The notes under the pieces: generated by a model
The model's database searches: none
Seen by the model: the letters and a program-made list of their open reading frames with translations, nothing else
What the model was told of the DNA's origin: nothing
Program-made: the position numbers and the translations under genes
From: Asticcacaulis sp.
GTDB taxonomy: Bacteria; Pseudomonadota; Alphaproteobacteria; Caulobacterales; Caulobacteraceae
Assembly: GCA_024707255.1 (NCBI GenBank)
Contig: JANQAC010000002.1
Span: 676,001 to 740,000 of the forward strand
Reading direction: 5' to 3'
DNA: 64,000 nucleotides
Shown: positions 1 to 8,666 of the stretch, in pieces
Layout of the letters: every line of letters starts with the position of its first letter
Position numbering within the stretch: the first letter of the stretch is position 1

Positions 1-1153
1 TCATCAGGTCGAAATACCAGCCGCCGTCGGCCGCATCGCCGAAGAGGACCGTACCCACCAGCTTGTCGTCCTTGATGACGATGCGCTTGTACACGCCGCG
101 GCCTGGATCGCGGAAGACGATGTCCTCGCAGGCCTCTCCGCCGGAGAATTGCCCGGCCGAATAGAGATCGACGCCGGAGACCTTCAGGCGCGTGGCCATC
201 TGCGAGCCGGCGTATGATGAGTCGGCGTTCTTTTCGGTCAGGACATCAGCCAGCGTCCGACACATGTCCCAGATCGGCGCCACCAGGCCATAGCACTGTC
301 CGCGATGCTGGGCGCATTCACCAATGGCAAAGATGTCCGGATCAGAGGTGCGCATCTGGTCATCGACCACAATGCCGCGCTCGACCACCAGACCGGAGGA
401 TTTCGCCGGCTCGACATGCGGGCGAATACCGACGGCCATGACCAGCAGCGAGGCCGGGATGACGCGGCCGTCCTTTAGTTTCAGGCCTTCGACATGGGTT
501 TCACCGAGGATGGCTTCGGACTGGGCGTTGAGCACCGAGATGACGCCGCGATCGAGCAGAGCCTTTTCCAGCAGGCGGCCGGCGGCCTCATCGAGCTGGC
601 GTTCCATCAGCACGTCGACAAGGTGAATGACGGTCGATTTCATGCCGCGCTTGGCCAGGCCATAGGCCGCTTCGAGCCCGAGCAGGCCGCCACCGATGAC
701 AACCGCTTCACCGCCGTTATTGGCCGCCTGGGTCATCAGGTCGACATCCATCAGGTCGCGGAAGGCGACGACGCCGTGCAGGTCCGAGCCGGGCAGGGGC
801 AGGCGGATCGGATCGGAGCCCATAGCCAGGATCAGCTTGTCATAGGCGATGGTCTGGCCGTCGTGCAGGACGACATGTTTCGTCGCCGTCTCGATCGATT
901 GCACCCAGTAGCCGAAGTGCGTCTTCACGCTGTTGCTGTCGTACCAGTCCTGGCTGTGGGTGACGATCTGGTCGAAGGTCTTTTCCCCCGCCAATACCGG
1001 CGATAGCTGGATGCGGTCATAGGTGGCGCAAGGTTCGGCACCGATGATCGAAATTTCAAATCGCGTGTCGTCGCGCTTGAGGATTTCCTCGACAATACGG
1101 CCCCCGGCCATGCCGGCGCCGATAATGACGATACGCTCTTTCTGTGTGGTCAT
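1..1153 (-). CDS. nirB: Nitrite reductase large subunit NirB, N-terminal part (cut by window start)
   Basis: This is the FAD/NAD(P)H-binding front half of assimilatory nitrite reductase, a cytoplasmic enzyme reducing nitrite to ammonium. About 384 residues are visible and the siroheme/Fe-S half lies outside the window. A first dinucleotide fold (GAGMAG, residues 12-17) opens the protein and a second (VVIGGGLLG) lies near residue 150. The motif RGQCYGLVAPIWDM around residue 305 is typical of NirB rather than of a generic NADH oxidase. The ATG at 1153 is preceded by a weak AAAGGG ribosome site. It is the last visible gene of a minus-strand nitrate cluster and sits directly behind a terminator leader likely controlled by NasT. 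A stand-alone rubredoxin reductase-like protein is the less likely alternative. Confidence 0.88.
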   Translation of the reverse strand, partial: MTTQKERIVIIGAGMAGGRIVEEILKRDDTRFEISIIGAEPCATYDRIQLSPVLAGEKTFDQIVTHSQDWYDSNSVKTHFGYWVQSIETATKHVVLHDGQTIAYDKLILAMGSDPIRLPLPGSDLHGVVAFRDLMDVDLMTQAANNGGEAVVIGGGLLGLEAAYGLAKRGMKSTVIHLVDVLMERQLDEAAGRLLEKALLDRGVISVLNAQSEAILGETHVEGLKLKDGRVIPASLLVMAVGIRPHVEPAKSSGLVVERGIVVDDQMRTSDPDIFAIGECAQHRGQCYGLVAPIWDMCRTLADVLTEKNADSSYAGSQMATRLKVSGVDLYSAGQFSGGEACEDIVFRDPGRGVYKRIVIKDDKLVGTVLFGDAADGGWYFDLM

Positions 1154-1171
1154 TACTCGAACCCTTTGAGC

Positions 1172-1336
1172 AAAAAAAAGAGCCCCGAACCACGCCACTC
1201 ATTGCTGAGTAGCTGGTTCGGGACTCCATTGTCCTGATGGTGCGCCGCAGAAACCGCCGTTGGTTTCAGAAGCGCGAATGTGGTTGATCGACAGTGATCA
1301 GATCTATGAGGTTATGCGGTTTCCGTCGATTGTCAA
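1172..1336 (-). promoter_or_regulatory. NasT/ANTAR-type antitermination leader of nirB
   Basis: Read on the minus strand there is a TTGACA -35 (1331-1336) and a weak -10 (1309-1314), then two hairpins with six-base loops: TGATC-ACTGTC-GATCA (1285-1300) and GAAACC-AACGGC-GGTTTC (1250-1267). Both loops have A at position 1 and G at position 4, the signature of RNAs bound by ANTAR regulators. They are followed by an intrinsic terminator (1172-1226): a 13-bp stem with one G-U pair and eight U residues, ending 18 bases before the nirB ATG. ANTAR proteins such as NasT and NasR are known to stabilise the hexaloop pair and prevent terminator formation. The binding here is inferred from structure and from the nearby nasT gene. 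Confidence 0.85.
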
Positions 1337-1375
1337 CATGGAAAATGCGCTTGTCCGATTTTGTGCGTTGCGAAG

Positions 1376-1410
1376 TTTTATCCTGCCCCGTTTCGCAGGG
1401 GAGGATAAAA
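1376..1410. other. Perfect stem-loop between narK and nirB
   Basis: A nine-base-pair outer stem (TTTTATCCT with AGGATAAAA) and an inner CCCC/GGGG stem lie three bases after the narK stop. No U-run follows on either strand, so it is a poor terminator. It may protect the 3' end of the porin-narK mRNA or separate it from nirB. The inner part resembles fragments of dispersed palindromic repeats. Confidence 0.5.
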
Positions 1411-1412
1411 AG

Positions 1413-2627
1413 CTATATCTTCGCATCCGCCGCGCCGAAGACGTGCCAGGTGGTGCGCCAGCGCTTCTTGACATAGCTGAGGCCCGCGAGCGCCACCAGT
1501 GCCAGGCCGGCAAAGCCAAGAAGGCCGATCTGGTAGGAACCGGTGGCCTGTTTGGCGAGGCCCAGAGACGCCGCCAGATAGAAGCCGCCGATGCCACCGC
1601 ACATGCCGACCAGGCCGGTCATGATGCCCATCTCGTTGCGGAAACGCTGCGGCACAAGCTGGAACACCGCGCCATTGCCCATGCCGAGCGCGCCCATGCC
1701 GATGATCAGCACGCCCACGGCCGTCCAGATGGTCGGCATACCGAAGCTGAGGACAACCAGGCCCGCGGCCGCCACCGTATACATGACGCTGAGGGTCCGG
1801 ATGCCGCCGATGCGATCGGCCAGCGCCCCGCCTATCGGACGGACGAGGGAGCCGACGAAAACGCAGGCGGCGGTGAAAAAGCCGGCATGGATCGGATCGA
1901 TGCCGTATTCGCTGTTGAAATAGATGTTGAGCGAGGAGGACAGGCCGACAAAGCCGCCGAAGGTGACGCCATAAAAGAACATGAACCACCAGGCATCGGG
2001 CTGCTTGAAGATGTTGAGATATTGCGCGGTGGTCTTGGCCGGCGGCTGGTCGGGCGCATCCTTGGCCATCACCATGTAGATGACGAAGGTGATGATCAGG
2101 GGAATGGCGACCAGGCCGAATACGCTCGTCCAGCCGAACATCTTGGCCAGGGTCGGCGCAAACAAGGAGGCCAGCACCGTGCCGGAATTGCCGGCGCCGG
2201 CGATGCCAAGCGCAACCCCTTGATATTTCGGCGGATACCAGCGCGAGGCCAATGGCAGGGCCACGGCAAAGGAGGCCCCGGCCATGCCGAGCACCACGCC
2301 GAGCGCCAGCACGCCGCCATAATTATTGATGTGCATCAGCCAGGCCGCCAGAAGCCCGGCAATGACGATAAGTTGCGCCAGGGCGCCGGTTTTCTTCGGG
2401 CCGATGCGATCGACCAGCACGCCGTTGACGACGCGCAGGACGGCGCCGGAGAGGATTGGCACGGCGACCATGAAGCCCTTTTCGGCGGGCGTCAGGCCCA
2501 GCGTCTTGGCGATCTGGACGCCAAGCGCGCCCAGCAGCACCCAGACCATGAAGCTCATGTCGAAGTACAGGAAGGAAGAGAAGAGGGTCGGGGTATGGCC
2601 CGATTTTAAGAAATCCTTGGAAATCAT
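1413..2627 (-). CDS. narK: NarK/NasA-type nitrate/nitrite transporter (MFS)
   Basis: This is an inner-membrane major facilitator of the nitrate-nitrite porter family, 404 residues with about twelve hydrophobic segments. Family marks include the glycine-rich stretch GIAGAGNSGTVLASLFAP after helix 4 and GLVGMCGGIGGFYL near helix 10-11, the two nitrate-signature-like regions. An in-frame TTG at 2642 would add five residues. I chose the ATG at 2627 because homologues start near MISKDFLKSGH and no good ribosome site supports the TTG. It begins 21 bases after the porin stop, so both probably share one mRNA. It should bring nitrate into the cytoplasm. The nitrate reductase gene is not visible in this window. 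Confidence 0.9.
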   Translation of the reverse strand: MISKDFLKSGHTPTLFSSFLYFDMSFMVWVLLGALGVQIAKTLGLTPAEKGFMVAVPILSGAVLRVVNGVLVDRIGPKKTGALAQLIVIAGLLAAWLMHINNYGGVLALGVVLGMAGASFAVALPLASRWYPPKYQGVALGIAGAGNSGTVLASLFAPTLAKMFGWTSVFGLVAIPLIITFVIYMVMAKDAPDQPPAKTTAQYLNIFKQPDAWWFMFFYGVTFGGFVGLSSSLNIYFNSEYGIDPIHAGFFTAACVFVGSLVRPIGGALADRIGGIRTLSVMYTVAAAGLVVLSFGMPTIWTAVGVLIIGMGALGMGNGAVFQLVPQRFRNEMGIMTGLVGMCGGIGGFYLAASLGLAKQATGSYQIGLLGFAGLALVALAGLSYVKKRWRTTWHVFGAADAKI

Positions 2628-2648
2628 AGCGGTTACTTTCAACGATGA

Positions 2649-3869
2649 TTAGAGTTTATACTGCAAGGCGATCCATGTCTTGCGCCGTGATGCGGGCGCG
2701 GAACCGCCGGCCGAATCGAAATCGGCATATTTGACAAGGGCGGAGAGGTACGGGGTGAGGGCGATGGTGGCCACGGCATCCCATTCCTGGCCCAGTTTCT
2801 GATCGAGGCGCGCGGTCGTCAGGTCGTGATAGACGAGGCTTAAAGTCGGCTTCAGCTTGACGGGCAGGGCCAGGCTCAGACTGTAGCTCAGGTCGTCTAT
2901 GCCGTTGACGGTCGTCTTGTTGCCGCCGGTGCCGGAAAAGGCGTCCGAAAAGCCCTGGAAGGCATGGTTGGTGCCGAGTGGTGTAACGAATCCGACCGTG
3001 CCATTGCCGCCAAGGGATTCGTAATTGACCTTGAAGGTGGCGAGACCATAGGTGGCGCCGGCCTCGACCATATATTCCTGCAGCTCGAAATCGGCGGGGT
3101 TGTTGCCGTAGTCGGCCTGGCGGGCATACTGGCCGATATAGCTGAGTTTCAGGGCGCCGGCCTTGGTTCCGCCTGTCGCACGCAGGCCCCAGGTATTTGT
3201 GGAGGACGCAGCGGCATTGTCGAAATCGAGCGCGTAGTCGAAGGCGGTCAGTTTCAGGCGGTCATTGAAGGCATAGCTGGCATTCACCACCCAGCTATCC
3301 GAATTCCAGTCCTTGCTCTCGGCCAGGACGCGGTTGATCTTGCTGAGATAGGCCAGGCTGTATTTCAGCTTGCCGAAGCCGCTGTCCAGGCGGATGCCAT
3401 CCATGGTCTGCTCGTCCTGGCGCCAGCCGACATTGCCGATAAAGCGCGCGTCATCAAGGATAATGCGCTGCCGGCCGGCCGTGAGGGTGGTGGTCGCCGT
3501 CGGGGTCCAGACGATCTGGGCGCGGTTCAGTTCGGTGACTTCCGGATCTGGAACAACCGGATAGGCCGTCTTTCCGTTGGTGGTAGAGTTGTAATCGCTG
3601 ATCAGGGCGGTGATGTTCTCGAATTCGACCAGGAGCTTGAGATGGTGGAAATCGCCGGTCTGGACACCGATGCGGTTGCGCCAGGTCAGGGCGTCGGCTT
3701 TTTCAGAAAGGCCCTGCTGCTCGACCTGCTCGGACCGCAGGTTTGACTCGATGATCGGCTTTGAGACCGCCAGAGCCGTGCTGAAGCTGTCTTCCGCCTG
3801 CGCCGCTCCGGCCACGGTTAGGGCCATGAGAACCGTCAGGGCCGTTGTTTGGTAAAGTGAAAATTTCAC
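2649..3869 (-). CDS. Outer-membrane beta-barrel porin, alginate-export-like family
   Basis: This 406-residue protein has a clear Sec signal peptide (cleavage after AGAAQA, about residue 24) and a body of alternating short amphipathic strands ending in QYKL, as outer-membrane barrels do. The motif WTPTATTTLTAGRQRI and the MDGIRLD region match alginate-export-family porins often found beside nitrate genes in Caulobacterales. The start is GTG at 3869 behind a GGGGAT ribosome site. A longer frame reaching 4079 would read through the terminator leader and is rejected. Its position ahead of narK and behind a NasT-type leader suggests that it passes nitrate, or another nitrogen compound, across the outer membrane. 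Substrate is inferred. Confidence 0.75.
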   Translation of the reverse strand: MKFSLYQTTALTVLMALTVAGAAQAEDSFSTALAVSKPIIESNLRSEQVEQQGLSEKADALTWRNRIGVQTGDFHHLKLLVEFENITALISDYNSTTNGKTAYPVVPDPEVTELNRAQIVWTPTATTTLTAGRQRIILDDARFIGNVGWRQDEQTMDGIRLDSGFGKLKYSLAYLSKINRVLAESKDWNSDSWVVNASYAFNDRLKLTAFDYALDFDNAAASSTNTWGLRATGGTKAGALKLSYIGQYARQADYGNNPADFELQEYMVEAGATYGLATFKVNYESLGGNGTVGFVTPLGTNHAFQGFSDAFSGTGGNKTTVNGIDDLSYSLSLALPVKLKPTLSLVYHDLTTARLDQKLGQEWDAVATIALTPYLSALVKYADFDSAGGSAPASRRKTWIALQYKL

Positions 3870-3890
3870 GCCATATCCCCGGTTGAAAGC

Positions 3891-4051
3891 AAAAAAAACG
3901 TCCCAGCCGTGACCACCGTTGCCGGTGAACATGTCTGAGACGTCATTGTCTGATACAGGCCCCGCGCGCCGCCATTGGCGCACCGGGCCGGAAGTCTGGC
4001 GATCTCCATTGATCGCCTGTGCAGAATTGGCAGGCGGCGGGCCGTCGTCAA
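3891..4051 (-). promoter_or_regulatory. NasT/ANTAR-type antitermination leader of porin-narK
   Basis: On the minus strand: TTGACG (-35, 4046-4051), 17 bases, AATTCT (-10, 4023-4028), then hexaloop hairpin 1, GGCGATC-AATGGA-GATCGCC (3998-4017), and hexaloop hairpin 2, GTGCGCC-AATGGC-GGCGCGC (3964-3983). Both loops carry A1 and G4, and both stems have seven pairs. A terminator follows at 3891-3943: a nine-pair outer stem, an inner CACCG/CGGTG stem and eight U residues, ending 21 bases before the porin GTG. The predicted transcription start falls at the foot of hairpin 1. This is the textbook two-hexaloop arrangement of ANTAR antitermination. Confidence 0.88.
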
Positions 4052-4174
4052 TCCTTATTCGAAATATATTGCGCCGCAAAAAGTTCTTGCGTTAAAAATA
4101 TCACAAATACTGTCTTTCAGGCGGCCTGCAAAGCAAAGGCACATATTGCGATTGCGAAGGGTATTTGGTTTCAT

Positions 4175-4200
4175 TTGAAATCACAAATTCGTGATTTCAA
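4175..4200. promoter_or_regulatory. 26-bp inverted repeat at the nasS 3' end
   Basis: Ten-base arms TTGAAATCAC and GTGATTTCAA flank a six-base centre. The palindrome overlaps the nasS stop codon (4197-4199) and lies about 120 bases upstream of the predicted porin-leader promoter. It could be an operator for a nitrogen or redox regulator or simply an mRNA hairpin. No U-run follows, so it is not a standard terminator. Confidence 0.45.
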
Positions 4201-5336
4201 GCGCAACGAAAGATGCCGCCATCGAATAACTGGTTGGCAGGCATGATGATATTGTGAGGCTTTGCGGGAATTTCCCAGCCGGTCGTCTGGCCGCCCTCGG
4301 TCTTTTCATCGGCCACGGGGCAATCCAGTCCCATCGGCGCAGCGGCCTCGCGCCACAGGTCCGGCCGGTAGACGTGGCGCGCCAGTTGGTCGAAATCATG
4401 GTCCGGTGACAGCATCCCCCAGCGCACCATCTGGCCCATGAACCACTTGGCGTGGCTGATCCACGGGAAGGTGGCGGTCTGCGGATCAAAGGTCAGTCCG
4501 CTGCCGTCCAGCGCCAGTTCGATAGCCTTCCACGGCGCATTGACCGAAGCCGTGCGGGCCAGAATGCGGATCAGGTCTTCGCGGTGCGCTGGCGCGCTGG
4601 CCCATTGCCCGGCACGCAGCAGGGCGCGGGTAAGGGCTATGGTCGCCTCCGGATTGGCCTCGGCCCAGGCGGCGCGGACGCCCAGCACCTTTTCCGGCTT
4701 GAGCGTCCAGTAATCCGGATCGGAGAAGAGAATTTCGCCGTGGCCGTTCAGTTGCGCCGCCTGCGGCCAGGGCGAACCGGAGCAGAAGCCATCGATCACG
4801 CCGTCCTTGACCATGTCAGCCATGCGCGAGGGCGGCACCACGATCCACTGGATCTGGCGTTCGGGATCAAGGCCGCCCGAAGCGGCCCAGTGACGCAGGA
4901 CGAAATGGTGCGGCGACCAGGTAAAGGGCACGGCGAAGACCAGCCGGCCCAGGCCTTCACGCCGCCGCCGCTCAACTTCGCGCGCCAGCAGACGGGCGCT
5001 GCCCATCAGTGTGCTGTCAAGCTGGCCGCCATCTTCCAGACGCGCCTTGAGCTTGGCCGAGACCAGCACCGAATTGCCGTTGGCGCCGAGCGCCATGGGC
5101 GCGATGATCCGGCCCATCGAAGGCCCCAGCCCCAGCGCGGCCGCAAATGGCATGGGCGCCAGGATGTGGGCGGCATCTATCATGCCATAGGCCAGCTTGT
5201 CGCGGATATTCGACCAGTTGGCCTCACGGATCAGGGTGACGTTCAGGCCCTCGCTGTCGTAAAACCCCAGCGCTTCGGCCACCAGGATCAAGGCGGCGTC
5301 ATTCAGTGGGCTGTAGGCGATTTTGAGTTCGGTCAT
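4197..5336 (-). CDS. nasS: NasS-like nitrate sensor (NrtA/CmpA-type binding protein without signal peptide)
   Basis: This 379-residue protein has the fold of the nitrate/bicarbonate-binding proteins NrtA and CmpA but starts directly with MTELKIAYSPLNDAALILVAEALGF and has no export signal, as expected of the cytoplasmic sensor NasS. In known systems NasS binds NasT when nitrate is absent and releases it when nitrate or nitrite binds. The gene overlaps the nasT stop by four bases (ATGA), implying translational coupling and matched amounts. The two leaders carrying ANTAR hairpins downstream support the assignment. Confidence 0.9.
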   Translation of the reverse strand: MTELKIAYSPLNDAALILVAEALGFYDSEGLNVTLIREANWSNIRDKLAYGMIDAAHILAPMPFAAALGLGPSMGRIIAPMALGANGNSVLVSAKLKARLEDGGQLDSTLMGSARLLAREVERRRREGLGRLVFAVPFTWSPHHFVLRHWAASGGLDPERQIQWIVVPPSRMADMVKDGVIDGFCSGSPWPQAAQLNGHGEILFSDPDYWTLKPEKVLGVRAAWAEANPEATIALTRALLRAGQWASAPAHREDLIRILARTASVNAPWKAIELALDGSGLTFDPQTATFPWISHAKWFMGQMVRWGMLSPDHDFDQLARHVYRPDLWREAAAPMGLDCPVADEKTEGGQTTGWEIPAKPHNIIMPANQLFDGGIFRCA

Positions 5337-5935
5337 TGGCTGTCACCCGGTTTCAGCAGATCGCTCACCGCCAGGATGTCGGCGGCCACGGCCTGGATGG
5401 GCCGGCCGGTATCCATGGCATGTTTGCGCAGGGCCTTGTAGGCATCGTCTTCGGAGAGATTGCGCGAGGCCATCAGCACGCCCTTGGCGCGGTCGATGGT
5501 CTTGCGGGCGGCGAGGTCGGCCTTGGCCTTGTCGAGATCCTTGCGCAGCCCCTGTGTTACGGCGAAGCGCTGCGCGGCTACGGTCAGGATCGAGGAAATC
5601 CGCTTCGGATTGAAGCCATCGACGATATAGCCGGCCACGCCGGCCTCCAGCGCCTTTGCCGTGGCGTTGTCATCGGAGCGGTCGACAAACATCACCACCG
5701 GACGCGGAACCTGTTCATTGGCCACCTGCAGGGCTTCCAGCATATCGCGGTCCGGGCTTTCGCAGGCGATGATGACCATGTCGGGGTCGAAATCGCGCAG
5801 CATCCGCAGTTCGAAATGCCGCTCCTGGCGGATGACGGTCTCCTGGGCGCCATTATCCGCGCGGACGCCTTCCGCCACCTGTTCGGCGCGGGCTTCGTCG
5901 GGATCGATGATAAGCACATTGACGGTCTTGGCCAT
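5333..5935 (-). CDS. nasT: NasT, ANTAR-domain RNA-binding antiterminator
   Basis: This 200-residue protein has a receiver-like N-terminal domain (VNVLIIDPDEARAEQV) and a C-terminal ANTAR domain (residues about 140-190, with ARKTIDRAKGVLMAS and DDAYKALRKHAMD). ANTAR domains bind paired hexaloop hairpins in leader RNA and block termination. I chose the ATG at 5935 (MAKTVNV); an ATG at 5959 would add eight residues of poor quality. It is translationally coupled to nasS and followed by the porin-narK and nirB leaders, its probable targets. The pair acts in the cytoplasm. Confidence 0.92.
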   Translation of the reverse strand: MAKTVNVLIIDPDEARAEQVAEGVRADNGAQETVIRQERHFELRMLRDFDPDMVIIACESPDRDMLEALQVANEQVPRPVVMFVDRSDDNATAKALEAGVAGYIVDGFNPKRISSILTVAAQRFAVTQGLRKDLDKAKADLAARKTIDRAKGVLMASRNLSEDDAYKALRKHAMDTGRPIQAVAADILAVSDLLKPGDSQ

Positions 5936-6097
5936 TCGCCAAAATGTTAGCGCCTGCAAAATAAACTTGGCAAGGCTGTTTGCTGCCGCCTGGGGCTGTT
6001 CTGGTAACAGTTTGATTTACATCGTTTACATGACGTGATGATCTTGTGATTAATCGATGCGCCGCGTAGTCTGGCCAAAAAGGCGGGAATATACAGA

Positions 6098-7198
6098 GTG
6101 GCGAATGTCGCGTTAATAGGGCTGGAGAAACGCTTCGGGGCGCAGGCCGCCCTGAAGGGAATCGACCTTGCCATCGCCGATGGCGAATTCCTGGTCATTG
6201 TCGGACCTTCGGGCTGCGGAAAGTCCACGCTTTTGCGCGTCATCGCCGGGCTTGAGGCGCCGACCGAAGGCGATGTGCGGATCGAGGGGCAAAGCGCGTT
6301 GTCGCTGTCGCCCGCCCAACGCGGGGTCGCCATGGTTTTCCAGTCCTATGCCCTCTATCCGCACCTCAATGTGCGCGACAACATGGCTTTCGGCCTGCGC
6401 ATGGCCAAAAGACCGGAGACCGAAATTGCGGTGGCCGTGGGCCAGGCGGCGACACTGCTCGGTATCGAAGACCTGCTCGACCGGCGGCCAAAAGAGCTTT
6501 CCGGCGGCCAGAGGCAGCGCGTGGCTATCGGCCGCGCCATTGTCCGTCAGCCGCGCCTGTTCCTGCTCGATGAGCCCCTGTCCAATCTCGATGCCGGCCT
6601 GCGCGTCCATATGCGCCACGAATTTGCCCGGCTGCACCGTGACCTGCAAACGACCATGATCTATGTCACGCATGATCAGGTCGAGGCCATGACCCTGGCG
6701 TCGCGGCTGGTGGTACTCAATGGCGGCGCAATCGAGCAGGTCGGCACGCCGATGGAGGTCTATAACGCGCCGCGCAACCTGTTCGTGGCATCCTTTCTCG
6801 GTTCGCCGCGCATGAACCTGCTGGCGGGCGAGATTGCCGCCATAACGAAGTCGACCGTCAAGGTCCGGCTGGTGTCGGGCGATGTGGTGTCGGCGGCGGT
6901 CGAAGCCGGCCGGGCCCATATCGGCGGCCGGGTAACGCTCGGCGTGCGGCCTGATGCCCTGGCCATCGGAAAGGCGGGGAATGGGATTGCTGCCACGGTT
7001 GATGTGGTCGAGACCCTGGGCGGGATGCAGGCGGTCTATGGCCTGATGGCGGGAGCAGGCCAACCGGTCTGCGCGCTTTTGCCCGGCAGCTATCCGGTCA
7101 GGAATGATGACGCGCTGCGCCTGTGCTTTGCCGCCGGTGACGCCTATCTGTTCGATGCTGACGGGCAGGCGTTCAAGCGCGGTCAGGGCAGGCCATGA
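6098..7198 (+). CDS. Sugar ABC transporter ATPase, UgpC/MalK/MsmK type
   Basis: This 366-residue ATPase powers an inner-membrane oligosaccharide importer. Walker A (GPSGCGKST) is near residue 37, the signature LSGGQRQR near 134 and Walker B ([12 protein letters not shown]) near 154, with the switch histidine in VTHDQVEAM and a C-terminal TOBE-like regulatory domain from about 240. The start is GTG at 6098 behind GGCGGG. The binding protein and permeases at 10148-13127 have no ATPase of their own, so this gene probably serves them, although a convergent GH1 gene intervenes. Its 3' end overlaps that GH1 gene by 16 bases. The 162-bp gap shared with nasT holds two TTTACAT half-sites (6016-6033 region) faintly like the LacI operator described here. 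Confidence 0.9.
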   Translation: MANVALIGLEKRFGAQAALKGIDLAIADGEFLVIVGPSGCGKSTLLRVIAGLEAPTEGDVRIEGQSALSLSPAQRGVAMVFQSYALYPHLNVRDNMAFGLRMAKRPETEIAVAVGQAATLLGIEDLLDRRPKELSGGQRQRVAIGRAIVRQPRLFLLDEPLSNLDAGLRVHMRHEFARLHRDLQTTMIYVTHDQVEAMTLASRLVVLNGGAIEQVGTPMEVYNAPRNLFVASFLGSPRMNLLAGEIAAITKSTVKVRLVSGDVVSAAVEAGRAHIGGRVTLGVRPDALAIGKAGNGIAATVDVVETLGGMQAVYGLMAGAGQPVCALLPGSYPVRNDDALRLCFAAGDAYLFDADGQAFKRGQGRP

Positions 7199-8520
7199 CA
7201 GGCGATCACCTGTGAATAGAAGCGTGCACTGGTCTTGGGTGTCCGCGCCTGTGTCTCGAAATTGACGTGGACAAGGCCGAAGCGCTTGGCATAGCCCAGC
7301 GACCATTCAAGATTGTCCATGAAGGACCGGGCCATGTAGCCGCGCACATCGACTCCCTGACGGATGGCCTTGTCCAGGGCCAGCAGGTGCGTGCGCAGGT
7401 AATCGACACGCTGGGGATCATGAACCTCGCCGTCGGCGGCTGCGGGCGGATCAGGGAAGGCGGCGCCGTTTTCGGTGATGTAGATCGGGATGTCGCCATA
7501 GCGTTGCCGCACCCACAGCAGCGTATCGGTAAACCCTTGCGGAAAAACCTCCCAATTCGTCTCGGTATATATGGCATCCGGCTGCCGGACGGCAGCGGCC
7601 TTCAGCAGGTCATCCCCCGCGTCATGACGGACCACGGCGCGGGTATAGTAGTTGATGCCGAGGAAATCGAGTGGCTGGCGGATCAGGTTGAAATCCGTTT
7701 CCGGCCAGTCCGGCCAAGCGGGGCCGTAAATCTCGCGCAAGGGGTGCGGGTAGCGGCCGAGCAGGGCTGGATCGAGATACTGTTCGTTCATATAGGCCGA
7801 GGCGCGATGGGTGGCCGCCATGTCTTCCGGCGTGGCGCTGGCAGTATATTTCGGCTCGATATTGACCGCCAGGCCGATCTCATGCCGGCCGGTTTCCCGA
7901 TAGGCTTTGACCGCCGCGCCATGCGCCCGCATCAGGTTGTGCGAGGCGATCGGCGCCTCGAAACGGTTGCGGTGTCCGGGGGCTATGGTGCCGCGCAGAT
8001 AACCGCCGTCGTTGACCACCCAGGGTTCGTTGAGGGTGATCCACTTTCTCACCCGGCCATCGTAAGCCCCGAACGCCACGCGGGCATATTCGGCGAACCA
8101 GTCGGCCGAGTCGCGGTTGAGCCAGCCGCCCCGGTCATCGAGCGCGGCGGGCAGATCCCAGTGAAACAGGGTGACCATCGGCTCGATATTGTGTTTTAGC
8201 AATTCATCGATCAGATCGGAATAGAATTGCACGCCGGCGGCATTGATCCGGCCAATCCCTTCGGGGAGAATACGCGCCCAGGACAGGCTGAAGCGATAGG
8301 CCCGCATCCCCAGGTGGGCCATCAGGGCGATATCTTCGCGGAAACGATGATAATGATCGCAGGCGATATCACCATGGTCGCCGTTCGCCATCATACCGGG
8401 GGTGTGGGCGTAACGATCCCAGATGCTGGGACCCTTGCCATCGGCCTTGGGCGCGCCTTCGATCTGGTAGGCGGCGGTGGCGCAGCCCCACAGAAAGCCT
8501 TTCGGAAAGCGCCGCGACAT
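7183..8520 (-). CDS. GH1 beta-glucosidase
   Basis: This is a cytoplasmic family 1 glycoside hydrolase of 445 residues, normal for the family. The acid/base motif TLNEP is near residue 165 and the nucleophile motif ITENGAA near 350. The opening [18 protein letters not shown] is a family hallmark. There is no signal peptide, so it would act on imported beta-glucosides or oligosaccharides. I chose the ATG at 8520 (MSRRFPKG); an in-frame GTG at 8529 behind GGAGG would add three residues. It is divergent from the GH144-like operon, and both share a control region containing a LacI-type operator. Confidence 0.92.
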   Translation of the reverse strand: MSRRFPKGFLWGCATAAYQIEGAPKADGKGPSIWDRYAHTPGMMANGDHGDIACDHYHRFREDIALMAHLGMRAYRFSLSWARILPEGIGRINAAGVQFYSDLIDELLKHNIEPMVTLFHWDLPAALDDRGGWLNRDSADWFAEYARVAFGAYDGRVRKWITLNEPWVVNDGGYLRGTIAPGHRNRFEAPIASHNLMRAHGAAVKAYRETGRHEIGLAVNIEPKYTASATPEDMAATHRASAYMNEQYLDPALLGRYPHPLREIYGPAWPDWPETDFNLIRQPLDFLGINYYTRAVVRHDAGDDLLKAAAVRQPDAIYTETNWEVFPQGFTDTLLWVRQRYGDIPIYITENGAAFPDPPAAADGEVHDPQRVDYLRTHLLALDKAIRQGVDVRGYMARSFMDNLEWSLGYAKRFGLVHVNFETQARTPKTSARFYSQVIACHGLP

Positions 8521-8581
8521 GGCTCCCACATCCTCCGTGTTTCAAAGTTCTTATGCGGCCTTGGTAGCACATATGTCGGCG

Positions 8582-8610
8582 TTGACAACAAATTTGTAAG
8601 CGTTTACAGC
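8582..8610 (+). promoter_or_regulatory. Promoter with LacI-type operator ahead of the GH144-like/ABC operon
   Basis: A TTGACA -35 (8582-8587) is followed after 17 bases by TACAGC (8605-8610). The operator TGTAAGCGTTTACA (8595-8608) is a near-perfect LacI-family palindrome overlapping the -10. The same arrangement recurs upstream of the lacI gene at 17938-17966, so the repressor encoded at 18051 probably controls both. Repression of the divergent GH1 gene is also possible. Confidence 0.75.
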
Positions 8611-8666
8611 CGGAGGTCAAGCGGACCTTGAAGGGTCATAAAGCAGCCGTCAGTGCAGGGAAAACA

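Noticed and set aside
1260..2609. 449-codon plus-strand frame across narK
   Set aside because: It overlaps the clear NarK transporter on the opposite strand, is rich in His, Asp and Gln as shadow frames are, and has no motif.
2649..4079. Longer porin start at 4079
   Set aside because: It would translate through the leader hairpins and terminator and would hide the signal peptide beginning at the GTG 3869.
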